Source: Rhodocollybia butyracea (Eukaryota; Basidiomycota; Agaricomycetes; Agaricales; Omphalotaceae). From it: a DNA stretch of 12,447 nt. A model generated the notes under the pieces. That model was not told the origin of the DNA. It searched no databases and saw only the letters and a program-made list of their open reading frames with translations. The position numbers and the translations under genes are program-made. This document shows, in pieces, positions 8,894 to 12,447 of this stretch. The stretch spans positions 1 through 12,447 of the forward strand of contig JADNRY010001315.1 of the NCBI GenBank assembly GCA_015501585.1. Direction: 5' to 3'. Each line of letters opens with the position of its first letter. Within the stretch, counting starts at the first letter, position 1.

Positions 8894-10404
8894 ATGACTC
8901 TTCCCCTCCCAGTTCTCTTTGCTCGAAGTCTTTCTGCAGCGTCCAAGGCTTCGAATCTTCCTACTATCGCTGATCAAACACAGGCAAGCATCCAGAGCCA
9001 TCACACTATCATCATAAACTAAATCTCCCTTAGGACCTCACTCAGTCCAGTTTAACTGATCTGCGAACGATACAATCTCGAATAACCGGTCTATCACTGT
9101 TTTCGCCCAACGAAACCCTTGAAGATGTGTCTACAAGAGATCTTGTGTATCTCCTGATACCCTATGTCTGTGCCCAGGTGCAGGATCGCGTCAAGACATT
9201 GGAAAGAGACGAACGGTTGGAATCGTTGACGTTGACCCATGCAAGCTAACAGTAACCTCCTTTGCATATTCCCCGCTGAATTAAATATAGAAATACATCC
9301 AAAGCTTTTGCAAGCATCTGGACACTTACGGTATCATTCCAGAAGACGAAGTCGCGTTGTATGAACGGAAATCTGCGAACCAGGCCAGTCGGAGAGAGCT
9401 GAAAATAAAACAGTACCAAAAGGAAAAGGACCTGCGAGCAAGGATTGAGGTGATTTTCATTTATCCAAAGTTTCCCATGTCCCGATTCCGATTCATACAA
9501 GACCATTCGCAAACGCAGGAATCAACGCCCAGTAGTCAACTCTGACACTCCAAACGACTTCGACCTCATCTCCTCTCTTCTTCCTTCTGCCGATATCACT
9601 GTTACCGATGAAGACGAAGACGACTCATCCACGGACGAGATTCTTCGCGAAACCACTTTGCTTCTCATCCGACTCTGTTACGCCCAAGCACAATCACAGT
9701 TTCAAAATATCGATCAAGAGCTACAGCTCCTTCGAAGCGCTCCACCAGTGGTATCGCATTCACCGGGAGCTGAGGAATCGGATCGACGAGGGAAGAAGAA
9801 GGACCAGGAGGACCATATGTGGAAGCTCGATGCTCCAGTACCAAACGCTGATGGAAAGGCTTTATTGGATTCAGCAGGAAAAGTCAATTCTTCCGTTTCT
9901 TCTTGAGATCCTCTACCTCCTGCTCATTCTGCATCTGAATAGCCTCTACGACCGTTCACAATCCTTCCTGCCGGAACAACAGACCGCGCGCGCTTTCAGG
10001 CGCAAGTTTTCGGCCCCGGACATAATCTCCCCACCATGTCTGTTGACGAATATCTCGAGATTGAACGACAGAGAGGGAAATTTATATCAGGCGGGGGGTG
10101 AGTTTTATATCGATCATCACCAATGCTGGATTCATTCATCGCGACTAGACCTGCATCCGAGAACGCACCGACGTCCTCCGAACAGCTTGCTCTCGAATCT
10201 GAGATGGACGGGACCGCCGATGCTGAGGAAAAGAGCGAAATTAAACGCATCAAAGACGAAAGTTGGGCTCGGTTTACGGATGAAAATCCCAGAAGGCGCT
10301 GGGAATACTATGAATCGTGGATAATTGCTCCATATTCGGCTATGTCGAAAGATCATACAACTAGAACCTACAAGTGCGTAGACCACTCTGAGAATGGGGC
10401 GTAA
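8894..10404 (+). CDS. TAP42: TAP42/IGBP1-family PP2A regulatory protein
   Basis: Tap42 (alpha4/IGBP1) binds the catalytic subunits of type-2A phosphatases and transmits TOR signalling in the cytoplasm. The exons are 8894-8983, 9034-9240, 9291-9449, 9502-9882, 9943-10097 and 10149-10404. Introns 1 and 2 (50 nt each) begin with GCAAGC rather than GT; introns 3-5 (52, 60 and 51 nt) begin with GTGATT, GTCAAT and GTGAGT. Family signatures are FSPNETLEDVSTRDLVYLL, the basic RRELKIKQYQKEKDLRARIE helix, ILRETTLLLIRLCYAQAQ, FGPGHNLPTMSVDEYLEIE and SEQLALESEMDG...DESWARFTDENP. The model gives 415 residues. The last bases are frame-shifted: at 10291-10295 one extra base displaces the family's usual GAGNTMNRG ending, which lies in the next frame and stops at 10322-10324. 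As written, the frame instead continues about 30 unrelated residues to 10404. The start ATG gives an MTLPLPVLF N-terminus, as expected for the family. Confidence 0.88.
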
Positions 10405-11128
10405 CCTGCAAGAGATGAATATCATCAACTTGCTCAGCTACCGGAAGCGGCCTCCCTTGACGCCGACGAATCTTGTCATCGAGATCGTGTAGCCATAAGA
10501 GTTTGATATATGGGGCCATGGGCACTTATAGATATCTGCCCAGTACTTGCCAACCTCAAGAAACATCTCATCAAAAGGCAGTTGTTCACAGGTTGCCTTT
10601 GTTCACAGGTCTGGCCCCGCCTCCCATAAGGCGTGGCATATCGCTAGGTAGCACATAACACAAAGTCAGAAACTGCTTCTCTCAATCTACAACCGCTTTT
10701 TAAGTGACTTTGCGGTAAGTATCTGGTACAGCCCGTGGAAGAAGCAACCTTACCTGGGCCGAGAAACCTTGATTATGGCACTGCAGAACGCGGTTCGGGT
10801 CAAATGAACAGACATCCGAGCTTCAGACTCTCCATACAGCCAGCGACGGTCAATGTTGCGTGATAAGTTGATATGTCGCGGTCAGTAGTGTACTACATTA
10901 GGATCGAGTCGGGTGCCAGGTCTTCCACTGGCATTTCTTCCACAAATGCTTGGATGATATTTCAGGAGGCTAAGTTACCTTTCAAGTAAGCTTGTAGTAA
11001 TACAAACTGTTCAAGACCTTGCATGACTTTAACAAAATCCATTCCTGTTATTGCGAGAATTACTTGGTTTTTATACATGTACGATGGTGATGGGTTGACG
11101 TTGGAACAAAGCAAAACTAAAATGCCGA
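10405..11128. other. Convergent intergenic region without a confident gene
   Basis: This lies between the 3' ends of TAP42 (plus) and the kinase gene (minus). All frames are short. On the minus strand two overlapping frames (10438-10602 and 10361-10519) look protein-like and are in collinear order, but a frame change is needed to join them and neither has a recognised motif. A plausible short minus-strand frame starting with ATG also lies at about 10965-11080. No tRNA, rRNA or transposon ends were seen. Confidence 0.45.
10582..10610. repeat. 12-nt direct repeat, 17-nt period
   Basis: TTGTTCACAGGT occurs at 10582-10593 and again at 10599-10610, separated by TGCCT. This is probably a small tandem duplication with diverged linkers. 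No function is indicated. Confidence 0.6.

Positions 11129-12447
<1,319 letters not shown>

Noticed and set aside
8785..8973. 62-codon plus-strand ORF
   Set aside because: It overlaps the TAP42 start in another frame and has no motif; TAP42 starting at 8894 fits the family N-terminus.
10785..10805. tRNA B-box-like GGTTCGGGTCA
   Set aside because: No matching A box, anticodon stem or acceptor stem could be drawn around it.

Overview
The window looks like a piece of a filamentous basidiomycete genome, most likely Agaricomycetes. The genes are densely packed on both strands, most introns are 42-66 nt, and the recognisable proteins are fungal housekeeping regulators next to a large single-exon F-box protein of the kind expanded in mushrooms. 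Nothing bacterial, viral or CRISPR-like is visible.

Layout, left to right. Bases 1-856 hold no gene I can prove, but a short cysteine-rich open segment lies at 556-708 (minus). At 857-1767 (minus) there is a five-exon gene with no long ORF. It becomes visible only after splicing and encodes about 234 residues of unknown function. A TATA box and a double AP-1/Gcn4-type palindrome lie upstream of it. At 2104-6670 (minus) is a five-exon gene for a large VPS9-domain protein (about 1,446 aa), a predicted guanine-nucleotide exchange factor for Rab5-type GTPases. A 246-bp divergent promoter region with heptamer repeats and GATA motifs separates it from an intact 559-aa F-box protein at 6917-8596 (plus). 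A six-exon TAP42/IGBP1-family gene follows at 8894-10404 (plus). The right end (11129-12447, minus) is the 3' part of an NDR/LATS-family kinase gene (Cbk1/Cot-1 type) that runs off the window. The TAP42 and kinase genes converge on about 0.7-0.8 kb without a confident gene.

The genes do not form an operon-like pathway. Loosely they cover endosomal trafficking (VPS9), ubiquitin-ligase substrate choice (F-box), TOR/PP2A signalling (TAP42) and hyphal polarity (NDR kinase).

The most notable property of the window is that three otherwise well-conserved genes carry single-base frame breaks. There are two compensating breaks in VPS9, one at the extreme C-terminus of TAP42, and one or two in the kinase. 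The F-box gene and most of the other exons are clean. This pattern fits draft-assembly indels (one is in an A7/T7 run) at least as well as gene decay, and raw reads would separate the two. TAP42 also appears to use two GC-AG introns. I saw no clear novel multi-gene system; the best new object is the hidden five-exon gene.
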